From Ciona savignyi (Eukaryota > Chordata > Ascidiacea > Phlebobranchia > Cionidae): DNA of 64,000 bases. Within the stretch, counting starts at the first letter, position 1; each line of letters starts with the position of its first letter. Made by a program: the position numbers and the translations under genes. The stretch spans positions 59,280 to 123,279 of the forward strand of contig CH003283.1 of assembly GCA_000149265.1 (NCBI GenBank), written 5' to 3'. This document shows positions 13,901 through 28,900 of the stretch, in pieces. The notes below the pieces were generated by a model. It did not search any database. It was given only the letters and a program-made list of their open reading frames with translations, and was not told the DNA's origin.

Positions 13901-16900
13901 TTGTGACTAGTATCAACTTGGATAATAACCCCTCGCTTCTACAGTGGATGAGATCCAAGTCTCCTGCTACAAAATCCTCAACGGGCTGTACAGCCTGGGA
14001 ACTGGAAAGTCGGCTTTCATAGATCGGTAAGTACCATCATCATTGTGTGTCTAATCCCACATACTAACCCATCATTGATAGTTTGAAGGAATGCTCCACT
14101 CCCATTGCAACCATCCAACTTACTGAGCTCATCTTCAACAAGTAGGTTCATCATCAAATTCGTGCTTTTATGACATAAATCATCAAATCACCAATGCGTT
14201 CTACTAATTAATGCCTTCTACTAAATTAAAAGCTTATACGGTTAACCCTCTTTGAGTTTTCCCATTCAAAAATATATAACACATAAATATCCTATCCTTA
14301 TATCCCTTTCAATCGAAGGGTTGCAGGTTGAAAACTGGTTGCTAGGTAGTCGGTTGTGTCCTTGGGCAAGGCACTTTATGGGTCCGAACCCATCGGATTA
14401 ATGAGTTCTACCAAATTGAAGGAACGTGTCTATCATACGTAACACATGGAAATAGCTCCGGTAACACGATAATGGGCGCAAGGTGATCTGACAATTGCCT
14501 GTGTGTTAACGCTCCTTGCGTTTCCTATTCACAGGGAGAGGGTAGGATATTCATGTTTGTCCCGTCAATGCGAAAACCAAGGGGGTTAACACAGGGGCAA
14601 TTATCAGATCACCTCGCGTCCACCGGATAAACATAATAACTTATTCTATCATGGGAGAAAGTATTTAAACATCCATATAGAGCAAAATGTTAAACAAGAT
14701 AATTATTCCCCCAGCCATCGAGCACAAGTTGGAGAATGTTTGGCGGCGTTTGCTTCTGCCTTCCCTGTTTCCTTCCTTGAACCCAAACTCAACAAGTTCA
14801 ATTCATATTCGATTTACAACATTCTCAGCATCAAAGATAGAAAGGGTAAGTCCAACTATTCCTTCAATTAATTCCCCTCATGAGCATCTGATAAACATGA
14901 ACCCCCCCAGCCCTCGGATTGCCTCCCAACCTCGAGCAATTGACGCCACATCTTCCCATCCTGGAGACCCTGCTAGCGGATATCAACCACCTGGCGGACT
15001 CGGGTGCCAAATATGAAGAAGCTCCTGAGATGATCGACATTATCCTGCCACTCATCTGCAGGTGGGATTTACTACACCAGTGATGATTTATATCTCTAAT
15101 AGGATAGAATATTCATGTTTTATCCCCGAAAAGTTTTTTTTTAAGTTTAAGTATGCTAAAGTTAGTAATACCACCTGAATGACCATCACATACCAACGGT
15201 GGTATGCGTACCATAATTTGTGACCACTGCATTACACCTACCACCACATATAACCCCGCCTTCATCCACCCAGCTACCTCCCCCCATGGCTAAAGCAGGG
15301 TCCGGATGACAACTCTGCTGTCTCGACTGGATTCTCATCATCCGTATCGAGCAAAGTTCTCGACGTTGTTCTCCGTGATGTCCTTCGTCTCATCCATAAT
15401 AACCTTGGAACGGATGAAGCAGATTGGATGAGAAGGATAGCAGGTTCGGCACTTATTATTACTGCATGCACATTGTAAAATATGATAGGATATTTATGTT
15501 TATCCTGTGAATGGGAAAACCAAGGGGGTTAACACACAGGAAATCGTCAGATCACCTCGCGCCCACCGGAGCTATTGCAGTTTGTTGTTTATGATTCACA
15601 CGTTCCTTCAATTTCGTAGAACCCATTAGTCCGCTGGGTTCAGGCAATGTCTGTAAAGTGCCTTGCCCAAGGACACAACTGACTAGCGTTTAGTTTCGAA
15701 CCTGCAACCTTCAGCTAAGAGGCGACACACTTAACCACTAGACTAACCCGTCGGACTGTAACAATGGATCCATCACAGTGTACACGCAACCGATAATGGT
15801 TCGAAGCGATCCAGACTTGCTTGCCGACCACTTCCTGCCAATGATCATCAAACTATCGAAGCGAATCGAACAAGCAAGGGATTTAGAGGAACAAGTCAGT
15901 GATATATAATCTCCTCACTCTAATACTTTACCCTATTATACAAACACTTTACCCCCCATTAAAAACCTTCCGCTTTAAAAACTCCAAACCTCCAATGATG
16001 CTTTTCCTCCTTTAAACGGATTATCTTCCCCATCAGATACTTTACTTTAACTTCACACAATTCATATTTTGCATTAAATACTTTACCTTCCCCACTACTT
16101 ACTATTTCTCACTTTCCATTGAATACTTTTCTCTTTACTTTAAAATACTTGTCCTTTTTTTTAAATACTTTTCCCTTTCTTTTAAGAGTTTTTTCTTTAC
16201 TTTAAAATTGTTAACCCATTCAGTTGAATACTTCATCTTTTCCTTTAAATACTTTTTCTTGCATATTTAATACTTTACTTTTCACGTCAAATACTTTATT
16301 CTTTCATCGAATACTTTCTCCACCTTCTACTGCATGCTCACAACCACCACCCACAGCTCAGCGGGCACAAAGGCACGATGAGTGACCTCATGAATATCGT
16401 AAGTCGCATGCTCACTGCACATTACACCATACACTTCTCTTTACATATATAATGGCCATATGTGTGTATTGTTTTACTCCTTTATTTGGCAACCATGTCT
16501 TGCTAAACGTATCATTGATTATTTACTTCAATTCTCTGTGTGCCACCGTGTGTTGTTTTGTCACCTGATGTTTTATTTTCTATTTATATAAGAGAAACAA
16601 TAGTTAAACTATGTTTTAAACACCTTTTACTTATCTGTTTGAACTACACCATGACCCCACTACACCTACTATATTTCACCACACCTGTGGTCCACACTTT
16701 CCGGGCCTCCACTTCTAAAGCCAGCTTTCCCCATTGCATTGGTCACTTTATCGCACACTTTTCTTTGAGGCTTAGTTTACTTTTCCAATTTCATTTTTTA
16801 ATTTTATTTTTTTATGTAGGTTTAGTGGTCAAAATATATACCGAAAAAAATATACCGAAACTCAATAATTAATTAGATTTTAGAACTCTTTTAACAAAGG

Positions 16901-19900
16901 TCCTGCTTTATGTTTTCATAGTATAAACAAAAAATAAACTAAACTAAACACCCAGGTAAAATACGACCAACGAGTGAATGATGTGTCAGATCTTGAGCTT
17001 CTAATGTTGGAAGATTATGGGATCATTTCTCGAGATCTCTATGCATTCTACCCTTTGATGGTCCGCTACATTGATCTGAGCAAGTATGGTCCGATTGCAA
17101 TTCATATTATTGTAAAGATTCAGTATGTTGACTGGGCGGTCGGGTGCCTATGGCTGATACTCTAAACTCTAGTAAATGGTCCAATATATACGACACAACA
17201 AATCCGTGCGCCATCACAGAAGATCTGGTTTTTATTCTAGTTTCGTTGCGATCATGACAAACGTCATGACTTAATAAGCGTCCGGCCCGTTGGTCTAATG
17301 GTTAAGTGCGTCGCCTTTCAATCGAAAGGTTGCAGGTGCGAAACTGATCGCTAGCTAGTCGGTTGTGTCCTTGGGCAAGGCACTTTACGGACATAGCCTG
17401 AACCCAGAGGATTAATGGGTTCTACCAAATTGAAAGAACGTGTCTATCATATACAACACACTGCAATAGCTCCGGTAACCTGACGATGGGCGCGAGGTGA
17501 TCTGACGATTGCCCGTGTGTTAACCATCTTGGTTTTTCCATTCACGGGGATAAAGATGAATATCCTACCCTGTCCTATCATAAACACTGAGGTAGTAGTA
17601 ATAACTGATAAGGACAACATGTGCGACATATTGAATAATGACAAACCTAGAAATACTACAACTCTATGTTCTTTCACAAAGTAATTCCATTATTTGTTCC
17701 TCAGATCATGCTGGATAAGAGAGAGAAACCCAATTGCTCTACAACTATTTAGAATCATTTCAAAAATTATGATCATTTGGTCGAAATCAATTGTAAGTTC
17801 CCTGTTATTATTTCATTTGATCTTAAATATTAATTTATTGAATTTGCAGAACTTTCGAAGAGAAGAACAGAATTTTGTTGTTCAGAATGAGATTGACAAC
17901 ATGTCCGTGTTGACCGCTGATAAAAGTGCGACACCTAGTGCTGCGTCTATGTTGGTGAGTATGATTTCTATGTTGGTGAGTGTGATTTCTATGTGGTAAG
18001 TATTGCAGTAATACATTTTTTTCTTTTTTTCTATTGAGCCAAGTTTCAAACCGATGATGGGCTCATCACCAGGACCGTTTTTTTGTATAAGACTCGGTAT
18101 ATGTATCGGTCGCGTTAACCATTCGACCACACAACTGTACAGTATGAGATTACAATTTTTTTATTCGAGCCAAGTTTCGAACCCATGGTGGGCAGTTACT
18201 CGGACCGTTTTTTATGGAAGTGGCGGTATATGTATCGGCCGCGTTAATTATTTGGCCACGCGACCGTACAATAACGAAAATAATTTTTTATTATTGCAAT
18301 AATAGATTTTTTTCTTTTTTTCACCAAGACAAGTTTCAAACCCAGGATGGGCTCGTCACAATGTCTGTCTTGGTCCCTATATGTATAGAGTCTCTATATG
18401 TATCGGCCATATTAACCATTCGACCACGCGAACATTACGATACTGAATTGCTTTGAGGTAAACACTGCTCCTTGCAGGCGAGCCAGCGAGTGGTGAAACG
18501 ACGAGGGGATCGTTACTCCCCATCCACATCGCTCGTCGTGGCATGCTTGAAGCGGATGATGCCCGTCGCCATCAACACTGGTCACGTAGCTGACTTCCAG
18601 CTCCTGCAGGAGGCGAAGAGTCGATTCGTGCAGCGCGACACAGAGGACGACATCAGGGAGTATTTGATCCAAGTTTTAAACGTGAGTTGCTTATCATAGT
18701 CCATTGGCATTTTATCACATGAACATTGAATCCACTGTTTTAACTTTGATGATGGAGTATTCAAAATAGTAATGTCATCATGGCTATATAAGCTTATCCA
18801 GTCGATTTTGGGGTTCTTCTAAATTAAAGGAACTTGTCACACAACACACTGCAATAGCTCCGGTAACCCGACGGTGGGCGCTAGGTGATCTGACGATTGT
18901 CCGTGTGTTAACCCCCTTGGTTTTTCCATTCGCGGGGATAAACATGAATATCCCGTTCTTTGTCTTAATATCAGCCAAGAGGTGTCTGATACGACCTGGA
19001 GGCCTCAACTAAATTGTTTTGTTCGTCTGCATTCATTTATGTCGTTTCAGTCTGAAGGAACTTCGACCAATGAGAGCCAAGATAAAGTGGAAAGCCGTGC
19101 TGATTGGTTGTTGGAAATTGCTCGAGCCCAGCATTATCTCTTCATGGTATTTATGGCTCCCATTTTCAACAACTTGTTTATCTGGACATCTACATACAAA
19201 GTCAAAATGTTTGCAAACTTGTCTGGTTGGTTAGCTCACTTGGTTAAAGATTCAGCAAAAAGTTTGTTGGATCGAAACTAACTGCTGGCTCATTGGTTGT
19301 GTTCCTAGGTGACATATGGTGAATGAACTAAGTGAATTAATGGGTTCGACTAAAACGAAGAATTAAGTCTTATACAATAGACTGTATAGCTGCGACAACC
19401 CAACATATGGCACGATTTTGGTGAATTTTTAATCACTAATGACACCAAAGAAATTGGTAACAGCATTTAAGCAAAGGGCAGTCATGTGATGTAAGGATGT
19501 ACTTAGATAAGTTCACAGCATAAAACAAGCAAAGTGTTTAATAAAACAAGATGTCGAAGTATTAAAATGAAGAGTTGAGAAGAAGAATCATTCTTAGCTC
19601 TGATATTGGTTGATGAGTTTGGTATCTTTGATAATTAGCTCGCCGAAATTTGATTCGTCCGACTACTTTCGGGTCTTTAAAATTCATAACAAAGTCTTAA
19701 TCCTCATATGTGTGTTTTTCCACATTAAATAATTTGTGACTAAGTTAACACCTCTATACTGTGGATATGCCATACATCAATGCATAATGCTTCAAGAAAT
19801 GCCCATAATAATGTCAAATCATTACAAGTTTCCAATGAAATGATTGGCAGGTGGACCATCCTCCAAAGTCCCGACGCGCGGTGTGGAAGAAGCTGATGTC

Positions 19901-22900
19901 CAAGCAGAGGAAGCGAGCTGTCGTCTCGTGCTTTCGGATGGTTCCTCTCTACAACCTCCCTAAGTAAGTTCCATCAGACTCCATTGATCTTGGACGTATA
20001 TAGGATTGCTTTGTATAGGATTGGATGTTCATGTTTATCCTCGTGAATGGGAAAACCAAGGGGGTTAACATACGGGCAATCGTCAGATCACCTCGCGCCC
20101 ACCGTCAGGTTACCAGTGCTGTTGCAGTGTGATGTAAATGATAGACATGTTCCTTTAATTTGGTAAAACCCTTTAATCCACTGGGTTCAGGCAATGTCTG
20201 TAAAGTGCCTGGCCCACTGACACAAACAATTAGCTATCGACCAGTTTTGAATCTGCAACCCTTTGGGTGAAAGGCAACCCACTAACTCACCAAGCTAATC
20301 GGTCGGAACAAAATCATAAACCCATTGATCGATACAGGCACCGCGTGTCCAATTGTTTCCTATCTAACTATATGGAAAAGTGGTTAAATAGCGAGGACCA
20401 AGACAAATGTGGGCTTATCGAGATAATAACGGTATATTGCACACTTGTGCCACTTTGTGCAACCTGTTTGTTGGGTTTGCCTGCCCCACTATTGTTGGAT
20501 CGAATGTTGTTTCCACTCTGGTTGTTGAATGCAGGAATGACAAGTTTTGTTTATCGTTCGAAAAATAATCTAGGTGTAAATTATTGTTTATAACCCTAAA
20601 ACCCAAGCTTGTCTAAGTTTGTAAGAAGAGTAATGGCAATAAGGCAATTTTATGGCAATGAAGCAAAGACTTTTTTGTTCAGGAATTAAATTTAAGGAAT
20701 TTGCTTTTAAAATGAGTTTAATGTCGGGTATTCAATAATCCAATAAAAAATAAACAAAAGTATAAACCTGGTATTTTATTACATATTCATAATCAATACA
20801 TTGTTTAAAAATGGCTGAAATGTTATATACATTAACATAATGAATACATTGTTTAAAAATGGCTGAAATGTTATATACATTATCATAATCGATACATTGT
20901 TTAAAAATGTCTGAAATGTTATATACATAACCATATTCAATACGTTTAAAAATGGCTGAATTGTTCCAACGTTGTGGATGTTAGATGTTTCCCTCCATAG
21001 ACACAAAGTGATTTCTATGTTCATCCCATCATATGCCCAACACTGGGTGGCAGCAGACCAAACTAAATTTGCTGGAGTTCTGATTAAGGCTGTGAATAAG
21101 GTATTGTTGTCACAGCATGATCACAATGGGCATTCATAACATTGTCAAATCACAATGCTTCAAACCCCTCATATTTTAGAATGGCAGATACCAAATTCAC
21201 TAAATAATAAAGAAACTTTGGTTCCAAACTCAAATACACAAAGCTTTATACTGGGATAAGAATTAAGAACGCACCCATTGCTTGACCATTCTCTGTGATA
21301 AATAAAGAAGGAGCATACGTTGTGGTTTAAGAATGTAGCAAATGTGAGATAAGAATGTAGAAAATCCGCTTTTTCTCATTGTTTATTATGTGCCGCATGT
21401 TATCCTTATCACTGGTTTTATATGAACTTTTAGAAATTTTGTGGATCGCGAGAGTCATAAATGAGTGCAGGTAGCAACAGAAGAGCCAAATAATCTATGA
21501 AAATGCTACAAAAACTCCCATTGCTTGACCATTTTCTGTGATAAATAAGTGAGGAGCATGTGTTGTGTTTCATTGTGAATGGCATGTCTGAAACACAGGG
21601 CATTGTACATCATATTTAGAGTGACAACAAATTTTCAAAATTTCCGAGATTTATTTACATTTTTTATCTGATATCCCCAGCCGAGTGTGGAAGGGGAATC
21701 TGGTGGTTCTGACCCATTGCAACAACTCATATCGGTCTTCAGCATTTCTGCCATTACTTCTGTCGGGTTCGTTTAGTTTTTGTTTTTGTTTTCACAATAA
21801 AAACACAAAGTAGGGCCTTTCAATATATATTAAAAAACAGAAAAAAGACGAAAAAAGACAGTCGTTAAAACACGTTTATTACTTTAGATATATGTAAACG
21901 AAAAACTAATGTAAAAAAATAAATGAAACTGAAAAATAAATGTTTATACCAAAAGTTTACACAAAATTATTTTTTTCTTCCTTTGCCCCCTTTCCTCTAT
22001 TCCTGATAAGTTGATCCACAGAGCAATAGAGGACGACGACTTGTATTTGTCGTACGCCGAGCTGATGGCGGAAAGCTGCCACACGGGGGACGATGATGAT
22101 GAAGAAGAAGAAAAATCATTTGAGGTTTGTTGTACGAGGATGTCTGGGTTTCTGGGTTTTGTTGTTTTTTGACACACGGGCAATCGTCAGATCACCTCGC
22201 ACCCACCATCGGGTTACCGGAGCTATTGTAGTGTGTTGTGTATATGAGGGGGATAGGATACATTACATTACATTGGTATGGGCGGGTCCACAGTAGCTAC
22301 CGGGACCAGGAATTTGGGCCATGGAAGGCCCATTACTCCAGCGCCCCGGGCTAACATGGATCCGGGATATTGCGGTCAAGTCGGCCAGTGTCCTGAAGGA
22401 AGCTGACTAAATGCTTGACCGGGATAGATGCGAGATCATCAGATCTAAAAACTCCAAAATTTCTCCATCTGGTTACAGCGAATGCTGGACAATGGCCAAC
22501 ATGGTGTGAAGGAGCCGCGTCTTGTTCTTGGCAGAAGGGACAGGTTGCACATGCCGTGCGCATGAGGATGGATTGGTGTTTGGCCAAATTAGCATGACCA
22601 GTGATAATCTGAAGAACAGATCGTAACTGTGGGATAGGATATTCATGTTTATCCCCATGAATGGGAAAACCAAGGGGGTTAACACACGGGCAATCGTCAG
22701 ATCACCTCGCGCCCATCGTCGGGTTACCGGAGCTATTGCAGTGTGTTGTATATGATTTACACGTTTCTTCAATTTGGTAGAATCCATTAATTTCCTTTCT
22801 ATCAAAATGTTTCTATTAAAATGTTTCTATGGCGATTTCTATCAAAATGTCTTGACTGAAAACACAACCGACCAGTTGTTGTTTTTCGATCCAACAATCT

Positions 22901-25900
22901 TTCTACATAACGCTCCTCTAAAGCTATGGCCGAATAATGGAAGTAATGTGAATATGCCTACCATGCTTGTGGAGCTAAAGGTGTTTAATTATCTCGGCAG
23001 GAAAAGGAGAAAGAGAAGCAGAGATTGTTGTACGAGCAGAAGCGGCTTGCCACGCGTGGTGTGGCAGAGATGGTGTTGTACATGATCAGCGCAAGCGGGG
23101 GGGAGGTATCAGACACCGTGCTATCAACACTTCAGCTTGGTATTGCTCTACTCACTGGTGGAAATGTCCTCGTGCAGAAGGTCAGTGCTTGAAACCTGTT
23201 GTATTCTTGTATTGGAGGTACTGGGTAGTGAATCGTAGTGAGTAAAATTAAAGCGTAACACGTTGGGTTGTATAGCACGAAATATACGCAAAGAATGTTA
23301 CATATCAAAGTAAATGATTATTACACACATGCGGGCATGATTGCGGTTGCTTACAGGGCACACATTATTACAGGGCACAAAATAACTGTCTTGAAACCTG
23401 CACGTATTGCTACAGGGATAGAAATTAACACATTTCCACAACAGAACCAACGATATTAGATTTGTTGACCCCATTATCATGCAGACCATGCTGGCACACT
23501 TGCAAGCAAAGAAAGATGTTCGTTTCTTTACAAGTCTTGCCGGTCTAATGCAACAATGCAGGTAATATTATATTACCAATGCATATGGTGTATACTGCTG
23601 TATTAAACATAGTTGATTTCGTTAACTGTCTTTATAAAGTAAGGAGATTAGGTGTGTGGTTGAGGTGCCTCTAAATACTACAGGACTGCTTGGAGCGCTT
23701 GGATCACTTAGATTGCTATGAAAAGTAATTCTATCCCTGTCCCAAACACTAATCTCAACCCCAGAACTAACTTTAACTCCAACCCTAACATTAATATCAT
23801 GGCTTTTGTATTTACGAAGTATAGTAAGCGCTTTAAGCGATTCAAGCGGTCCAAGCGATCCAAGCCGTCCTGTAGTATTTAGAGGTACCGGTGTGGGTGG
23901 GTAGGATATTCATGTTTTAAACGCTTGGTTTAACCAGTTTTTGATGTCATTTTCTTCGAACAGTGTTTTGGATCTAAACGCTTATGAGAGATGCCTTAAA
24001 TCTGAGAGTTTGGGGCATGCCAGTGAAGGAACAGTGACAGGTATGATGTCATAACCACCATAGTAACGTCACATGATACAGATGTGGGCGATAATTCTGT
24101 TCTTGTGATTGGAAATATTGTTCGTTCGCTTAGGTTTGGCGGACGCATCTGCTATATTTATTTAATGATATCCTTTTTGAATGACGTGTTTTAACGACTG
24201 TTCGTTTTGCTGTCTTTTTCTATTCCTGTGTTGTGATTTGATTTGTTTGCCATTTTTTAATACTGGGGCAAAAATGAATAAACTAAACTAATTCGCACAA
24301 CAATAATGTGAATAATGATTCTTATGATTATGAAAAAAATAACGATTCCTCCATCCAGGGGGAGAGACAATGGGGGATGCAGAGCTCACTTGCGCCCTCT
24401 TCAGGTTCCTGCAGTTGCTGTGCGAAGGCCACAATGGGGGTGAATGATAAAAAACTTAAAATGCGTTTTTACTATTTTCTTTTTTGTACGGTCGTGTGGC
24501 CGAATGGTTAACGCGACCCATACATATACTGACTCGTATACAAAAACGGTATTAGCAGTGTGCTCATCCTGGGCTCGAAACTAAAGCCAAAAAAAGACAA
24601 AAAAATATTTTCTTTTCTCTGCCCAAAAAACGCGACCGATACATATACATATATTAACGCGACCGATACATATACCGTCTATTATACAAAAAACGGTCTT
24701 AGCAATCAGCTCATCATGGGGTTGAAATTAAAGCCAGAAAAAAAAGACAAAAAATGTCTCTCATCTGCCCCATCATCAAGCTTCAGATTTTAAAATGTTC
24801 TTCTTCTTAACCCAGATTTCCAGAACTACCTACGATCCCAGGTTGGCAACAACACAACCGTGAACATCATCATATCAACTGTGGATTATCTCCTTCGGTT
24901 GCAAGAAGCCATTACCGACTTCTACTGGTATTACTCGGCCAAGGACACAATTGATGCCCCGGTGAGAAAGCTTAATAGTGTTTCCACATACCCAGCTAAA
25001 CCCAGCTGATTAATGGGTTCTATAAAATTGAAGGAATGTGTGAATCATACACAACACACTGCAATAGCTCCGGTAACCTGACGGTGGGAGCGAGGTGATC
25101 TGACGATTGCCCGTGTGTTAACCCCCTTGGTTTTTCCATTTATGGGGATAAGCATGAATATTCTATCCTACTTTCATACTCGTAGCACTGGTCAGATATT
25201 TATTCATTTCCATCCCACAGGGACGTGAGAACTTCTCAAAGGCAATTGAGGTGGCAAAGCAGGTTTTCAACTCTTTAACAGAATACATCCAGGTAATGTT
25301 CCTGTGTTTTCGTATAAAACCCGATTAAACAACCAGACAATTTGATTTATAAGGTATACATGCTTTATCCCNNNNNNNNNNNNNNNNNNNNNNNNNNNNN
25401 NNNNNNNNNNNNNNNNNNNNNNNNNNNNNNNNNNNNNNNNNNNNNNNNNNNNNNNNNNNNNNNNNNNNNNNNNNNNNNNNNNNNNNNNNNNNNNNNNNNN
25501 NNNNNNNNNNNNNNNNNNNNNNNNNNNNNNNNNNNNNNNNNNNNNNNNNNNNNNNNNNNNNNNNNNNNNNNNNNNNNNNNNNNNNNNNNNNNNNNNNNNN
25601 NNNNNNNNNNNNNNNNNNNNNNNNNNNNNNNNNNNNNNNNNNNNNNNNNNNNTAGTTTTGCCGTTTTATTCTGTCTCCTCTAAAATAATTGTTTTATTCT
25701 TCTTTATTGTAAGGAAGAAGCAAAAAAATAAACTAAACAAAATGGGAAAATGCAGAACAATTATGACACATTTATTCAACAAATTAGTCCAAGAACAAAA
25801 ACCAACTTGTAGCAGCTAGTAGTTAGTTCCAACAACCAGCTAAAAGGCAACTTACTAACCCACCAAGCATATACGAGATGAACTATATTGCAGGGACCAT

Positions 25901-28900
25901 GTGAAGGGAACCAGCAAGCGTTGGCTCACAGTCGGTTATGGGATGCTGTGGTGGGCTTTCTTCATGTGTTTGCGCATATGCAGATGAAGCTCGCACAAGA
26001 TTCCACACGACAACTCTCATTGTTGAAGGAACTTCTTGATCTCCAGCAAGACATGATTGTTATGTTGCTGTCTATGTTGGAGGGTGGGTTTGTGCTAATT
26101 TTTAACTTTTGGTATAAAAATAAAAGAATTTAGGTGTATGCTTAGCGCCATGTCTAAATATACTTAAAGGTAATAATTAATTGAATTTTAGTGTTTTAAT
26201 GACTGTCGTTTGCCATGTTTTCATGTTTTTCTAATTTTTTTATTTTTATACCGAAAGTTAATAATTAATTGGACTTTAGACATGTTTTAACAACTTTACA
26301 TTTGCATTTTTTTCTCGTTTTTTTAATGTTTCATCAAAGGCCCTGGTGTTTTCATTGTGGAAACAAAAGCTAAACTAAACTAGGTGGTTTCCCCAAGATG
26401 ATCATATATCACGTTGCAGGCAATGTGGTCAATGGAACGATTGGAAAACAGTTGGTTGACACGCTGATAGAATCGTCGCACAACGTGGGGTTGATCCTCA
26501 AATTCTTCAACATGTTCCTGCGCTTGAAGGACATCACTGAGTCGGAGAAGTTCACTGAGTACGATCCGGAACATAACGGGGTCGTTTCAAGGAGGGATTT
26601 CCATAAAGCCATGGAGGCCTCTAAAGTTTACTCCAGGTTTGTTGCATCACAAGCATTTGTTCTTAGTGACTGACTGATTAGCTTGTTGGGTTAGTGCGAC
26701 GTCTTTTAGCCGAAGGGTTGGAGGTTCGAAACAGGTCGATAGCTAAATGGGTTCTACCAAATAGAAAGAAATGACTTAATCATACACAAAACACTGCAAT
26801 AGCTCCGGTAACCCAACGGTAGGCGCGAGGTTCACGTGGATAAACACTAATATCCTATCCTTATGACCATAGACAGAGTAAATTATGATGTCATAACACG
26901 TATTGTTACATCACCACTAAAGGGAGGAGATAGACTTCCTGCTCAGATGTGCAGTGACCACCGATGATGATAAGTTGAACTACATGGATTTCACCGAGCA
27001 GTTCCACGGTCCAGCTGCTGATATCGGGTTCAATATGGCTGTTCTTCTCACCAATCTATCTGAGCACATGCCCCATGATACACGGTGAGTGGGTGGCAAG
27101 TCTCATCTTGCACACTTTTACTCAAGACTTAAATAACATCAAATTTAATTAGTTAATTGTGATTTAAATTGTTTTCTGTTGAAATTTATTTTATTAATGT
27201 AAGGTGTAACGGCCACGTCATTTTTTCTCCTAACTTGCAATGTGTGTAGTCACTGACGTGTTTTACCCACTGTAGTTTTGCCATTTTATCCTGTCTCATT
27301 AATTTGAAAAAAATTGTTCTATTGTTCTTTATTGTAACGAAGGAGCAAAAAAATTAACTAAACTTAACAATCTCACCACCAATTGCTACGTTTGCTCTGC
27401 TACGACATCTGGTGGTTCAACAATTGTGTTCAGCTCAGCTTACTTGACAGGGGAATCCCCACCCACCATCTTAAATGTGATTCGTCTGCCCTCAACCTGT
27501 GTATTTAGAAAACTCAACCTCTGTATTTGTATTTTCGTCTGTTCCGCACCTGGGTATTTAGAAACTAAATATTTAAAATGTTGTGTATCTTACTTAAGAG
27601 TTATTCTACCTTTCAAAAGCTTTTTAGTGACTACCGAGCTCTTTATTGATCGACTTTTTAAATTGCGGCGCTGTGTATTTAGAAACTAAATATTCCACTG
27701 ACCCCACGCAGACTAGGAAAGTTCTTGGAGATGGCTGAAGCGATGTTGGAATACTTCCAACCTAATCTTGGGAGGATCGAAATAGTGGGAGGAGCCAGGA
27801 GGATTGAGAGAGTCTACTTTAATATCCGCCCTTCCAGGTTTGTTTATTCCCCACATTCCAACAGTTTCACTGATCTTGATTACCATGGTTATCCTCTTCC
27901 ATCTTTATAATTTACTTAGATGTACCTCAGGCAACCCGACTATAGGCACCAGTTATTGTACAATAATCCGTGTGTTAATTATCTCATATTTTTCATTCAC
28001 AGGGATAAAACATGATTATAGTCGTTTAAAACTTAAAAAAGGATAGAACTTGTTAAATCTGGCCTCTTGTTTGCCATAAATATAAGTGTTTATCATGAAG
28101 CAATTTTATTATGTAGATGAGTGGTATAAAATCCTGGTTCATGTCTGTTCAATGGTAAATAAATGGATTACTAAGACTGGCGACGTGGGTATCGGTCTAT
28201 CAGTACTCACTGTGAACATGTTTTACTAAAGTGTTTAAATAAAGTTCTAGTTTTGACTTAAATATTTTGAACGAAATCTCTATGGGCTGTGATGAAACAA
28301 CTGGGACAAAAAATTATTAAACTAAACCAAAAACTAAACTAGTTATGGAGACATTTGAATAAAGTGCTCACCACGATAGCGTTCCCACCAACACACTAAT
28401 GTTCATAGCTTGGAGCAGTGGCAGAAACCTCAGGTGCAAGAGTCGAAACGTCAATTCTTCTTCGATGTGATCAATGATGAAGGGGAAGGTGGGAGGATGG
28501 AGGAGTTCGTCAACTTCTGCGAGGATACAATCTTCGAGGTGGGTGGATGGAACATCATCTATCCCAGGGAACCTTTTTAGGGTTATGGAACTTTTTAACT
28601 ATTTGAATAAAAGGTTGGTGGATATCTATCTCCGAGGTGGGTGGATGTAACTAACATCATCTTTCCCAAGGGGCGGCAACCTTTTTTTGAGGGTTATGGA
28701 CCTTTATAACTATTTTAATGAAAGCTATAGACCACTTTAATAAAACCACTGGATGCAACTAACATCATCTTACCCAGGGGGCGGCAACCTTTTTTTGAGG
28801 GTTATGGACCTTTTTAACTATATGAATGAAAGCTGTAGACCTGTTTAATAAAACCAGTGGACACTGGTACCTTAAAGTATTATCCACTATATAACAGTGC

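Noticed and set aside
22351..22587. Independent zinc-finger gene on the minus strand
   Set aside because: The CPFC...H...C segment is the C-terminus of a non-LTR retrotransposon ORF, with other copies of the same 3' end at 29290 and 3215.
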